Origin: an uncultured Verrucomicrobia subdivision 3 bacterium
Lineage (GTDB): Bacteria > Verrucomicrobiota > Verrucomicrobiia > Limisphaerales > UBA11358
Length of the DNA stretch: 49,118 bases
Reading direction: 5' to 3'
Assembly: GCA_903833055.1 (NCBI GenBank)
Contig: CAILDU010000070.1
Coordinates: 1-49,118, forward strand
The first letter of the stretch is position 1. Each line of letters opens with the position of its first letter. Positions 47,708 to 49,118 of the stretch are shown one piece after another. Position numbers and translations under genes: made by a program. Under the pieces are notes generated by a model. That model made no database searches. It was not told the DNA's origin and saw only the letters and a program-made list of their open reading frames with translations.

Positions 47708-49003
47708 TCAAACCACCAACGCCTTGGCCGCGATGTCGCAGCGAAAGTGCGCGTCATCAAACTGGATGCACTCCACCGCAGCGTAAGCGACGGCTTGCGC
47801 GGCGCGCAAATCTTTGCCGAGCGACGTCACGCCCAGAACGCGCCCACCGTTCGTCACAATTTGCCCGTCCTTAATGGCTGTTCCTGCGTGGAAAACTTTC
47901 GTATGCGGCAATACATTTGCGGCGTCGAGGCCGGTAATGACTTTACCTTTCGCATAATTGCCCGGATAACCGCCACTCGCCATCACGACGCAAACACTCG
48001 CCAGCGGAGACCATTGTAATTTGTGTTTCGCCAACGTTCCGCTCGCGCTGGCGTCGAGTAGTTCAACCAAATCATTTTCCAAGCGCGTGAGATACACCTG
48101 CGTTTCGGGATCGCCGAAGCGTGCGTTGAATTCCAAAATCTTCGGGCCGTTCTTCGTGAGCATCACACCGGGATACAGTAGCCCGCGATAATCAATTCCT
48201 TCCGTCACGCAGCCGCGCATGAAAGGTTCGAGCACGCGACGCGCGGTCTCGGCGAGCTGCGTGTCGTTGAGGAACGGCGAGGGCGAATACGTGCCCATGC
48301 CACCGGTGTTCAGGCCTTCATCGTTGTCGAGCGCGCGCTTGTGATCCTGCGACGTGGGGAAAATCTTCGCCGTCGTGCCGTCGCATAACGCATGGAGCGA
48401 CACCTCGATGCCTTCGAGAAATTCCTGGATGACGACGTTCGCGCCTGCCGCGCCGAACGCCTTACTGACCATGATTTCATCCACGGCCTTCTCGGCTTCG
48501 GCTTGGTTGTGGCAAATCAACACGCCTTTGCCGAGCGCGAGGCCGTCAGCCTTCACGACGCACTTGCCGCCGAGTGTCGCGGTAAATTTTTTCGCGGCTA
48601 CGACATCGGAGAATGTTCCCGCCGCCGCGGTCGGAATGCCGTATTTCTCCATGAACTTCTGCGAGAAAACTTTCGAGGCCTCGAACTGCGATGCCTTCTG
48701 ATTCACGCCCCAAATTTTCAAGCCGTGCTTCTGAAACAAATCCACGATGCCAAGCGCGAGCGGATTGTCCGGGCCGACGACAGTGAAATCCACGCGTTTC
48801 TCCTGCGCGAACGCGAGCAGTTTGGGCAAATCTTCCGCGCCGATGTTGACGCACTCTACCGCAGTGCCATTCTTGCCGAGGCGTTCCTGCGCGATGCCTG
48901 CATTGCCCGGCGCGCACCACATCTGCGTGGCGTGCGGCGATTGCGCGAGTTTCCAGACGAGGGCGTGTTCACGTCCGCCCGAACCGATGACGAGGATTTT
49001 CAT
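47708..49003 (-). CDS. purD: Phosphoribosylamine-glycine ligase
   Basis: The 431-residue ATP-grasp enzyme joins phosphoribosylamine and glycine in purine synthesis. The N-terminal domain begins MKILVIGSGGREHALVWKLAQS. The ATP-grasp core shows VVGPDNPLALGIVD, SKVFSQKFMEKYGIPTA, GGKCVVKADGLALGKGVLI and EEFLEGIEVSLHALCDG-like sequence (here QEFLEGIEVS). It continues with NTGGMGTYSPSPF, YRGLLYPGVMLTKNGPKILEFNARFGDPETQVYL, and the C-terminal HAGTAIKDGQIVTNGGRVLGVTSLGKDL. The length matches the family (about 425-435). It is 46 bases downstream of the partial gene at the right edge. No other purine synthesis gene is close. Confidence 0.97.
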   Translation of the reverse strand: MKILVIGSGGREHALVWKLAQSPHATQMWCAPGNAGIAQERLGKNGTAVECVNIGAEDLPKLLAFAQEKRVDFTVVGPDNPLALGIVDLFQKHGLKIWGVNQKASQFEASKVFSQKFMEKYGIPTAAAGTFSDVVAAKKFTATLGGKCVVKADGLALGKGVLICHNQAEAEKAVDEIMVSKAFGAAGANVVIQEFLEGIEVSLHALCDGTTAKIFPTSQDHKRALDNDEGLNTGGMGTYSPSPFLNDTQLAETARRVLEPFMRGCVTEGIDYRGLLYPGVMLTKNGPKILEFNARFGDPETQVYLTRLENDLVELLDASASGTLAKHKLQWSPLASVCVVMASGGYPGNYAKGKVITGLDAANVLPHTKVFHAGTAIKDGQIVTNGGRVLGVTSLGKDLRAAQAVAYAAVECIQFDDAHFRCDIAAKALVV

Positions 49004-49009
49004 TTGCGG

Positions 49010-49038
49010 CCCGCAGATTACGCGGATTTCGCCGATTG
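49010..49038. repeat. CGCAGATTA-word repeat, half element (family B)
   Basis: CCCGCAGATTACGCGGATTT followed by CGCCGATTG consists of three 9-base words of the type CGCAGATTA/CGCGGATTT/CGCCGATTG. It lies six bases upstream of the purD start and is related to the element at 3410-3470. Confidence 0.6.
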
Positions 49039-49049
49039 AAAATTAAATT

Positions 49050-49118
49050 TTACTCCAGAAAGGCGTTCAGGGTTTTGGTTGCGCCATTTTTCAAGTTTAA
49101 TTCCACAACCTTGCTGCC
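49050..49118 (-). CDS. C-terminal end of an unidentified gene (partial)
   Basis: A 22-codon reading on the minus strand runs from the right edge to a TAA at 49052-49050. It ends with VELNLKNGATKTLNAFLE. The fragment is too short to identify. It could be the tail of a gene co-transcribed with purD, which starts 46 bases downstream, but it might also be non-coding. Confidence is low. Confidence 0.35.
   Translation of the reverse strand, partial: GSKVVELNLKNGATKTLNAFLE

Noticed and set aside
1-49118. tRNA or rRNA genes, prophage, insertion sequences
   Set aside because: I read the gaps between genes and saw no cloverleaf, rRNA segment, integrase or transposase; the gaps are short and mostly filled by the repeats listed.

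Overview
The window is a dense bacterial chromosome segment with about 47 protein genes and no gap longer than about 300 bases. It contains no rRNA, tRNA, CRISPR array, transposase or phage gene that I can see. The gene content best fits a Verrucomicrobiota bacterium, probably of the Pedosphaera/Limisphaera side. The reasons are the secreted NHL/Ig-like protein with a C-terminal FYRVRLWP-type tail, the long B12-dependent ribonucleotide reductase, the secreted five-bladed-propeller glycosidases, the porin-plus-Pst set, and the many short word-like dispersed repeats. This assignment is inference from protein style, not from a marker gene.

Layout. 1-854 (+): end of msrA, then rex. 861-9262 (-): a sugar block (secreted propeller glycosidase, arabinose/fucose-type isomerase, RbsD/FucU mutarotase, phosphohexomutase, rpe) followed upstream by a large hybrid histidine kinase. 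9426-10727 (+): rpsT and a GH43 arabinanase. 10903-17461 (-): NHL-repeat protein, DnaJ-like co-chaperone, HtrA protease, FKBP isomerase and a small secreted protein. 17572-25091 (+): Prc protease, secreted unknown, yacG, lipoprotein, YugP-type metalloprotease, sigma-70 factor, apt, GT2 glycosyltransferase, PAP2 phosphatase. 25088-27356 (-): pdxJ and a secreted unknown. 27471-30285 (+): VanZ-like protein and a ComEC-like protein with a degraded active site. 30408-31844 (-): folB and a HAD-Nudix fusion. 31959-38399 (+): pseudouridine synthase, nrdJ, LOG-type protein, a 68-residue unknown, pabB. 38396-44449 (-): phoU-pstB-pstA-pstC-pstS and a porin. 44622-46648 (+): DUF47 protein and a Pit transporter. 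46679-49118 (-): nadA, purD and the tail of an unknown gene.

Functional themes. Phosphate: the porin, PstSCAB-PhoU and DUF47-Pit genes form one uptake region. I find three 18-base direct-repeat sites with PHO-box architecture (7+4+7), two in front of the porin and one in front of pstS, all oriented toward those genes. Folate: pabB, folB and a HAD-Nudix fusion abutting folB suggest that the two poorly assigned dephosphorylation steps of dihydroneopterin triphosphate may be handled by one fused protein. Envelope quality control: HtrA, FKBP and Prc lie around one divergent junction.

The most distinctive feature is a set of short dispersed repeats built from 2-4 tandem copies of 7-9-base words, often arranged as inverted arms. 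They sit exactly at gene ends and also lie in frame inside housekeeping genes (pgm, pabB, pdxJ, and the tail of the HAD-Nudix gene), where they are translated as extra peptide. One 32-base element inside pgm has a near copy in the intergenic region about 1.2 kb away.
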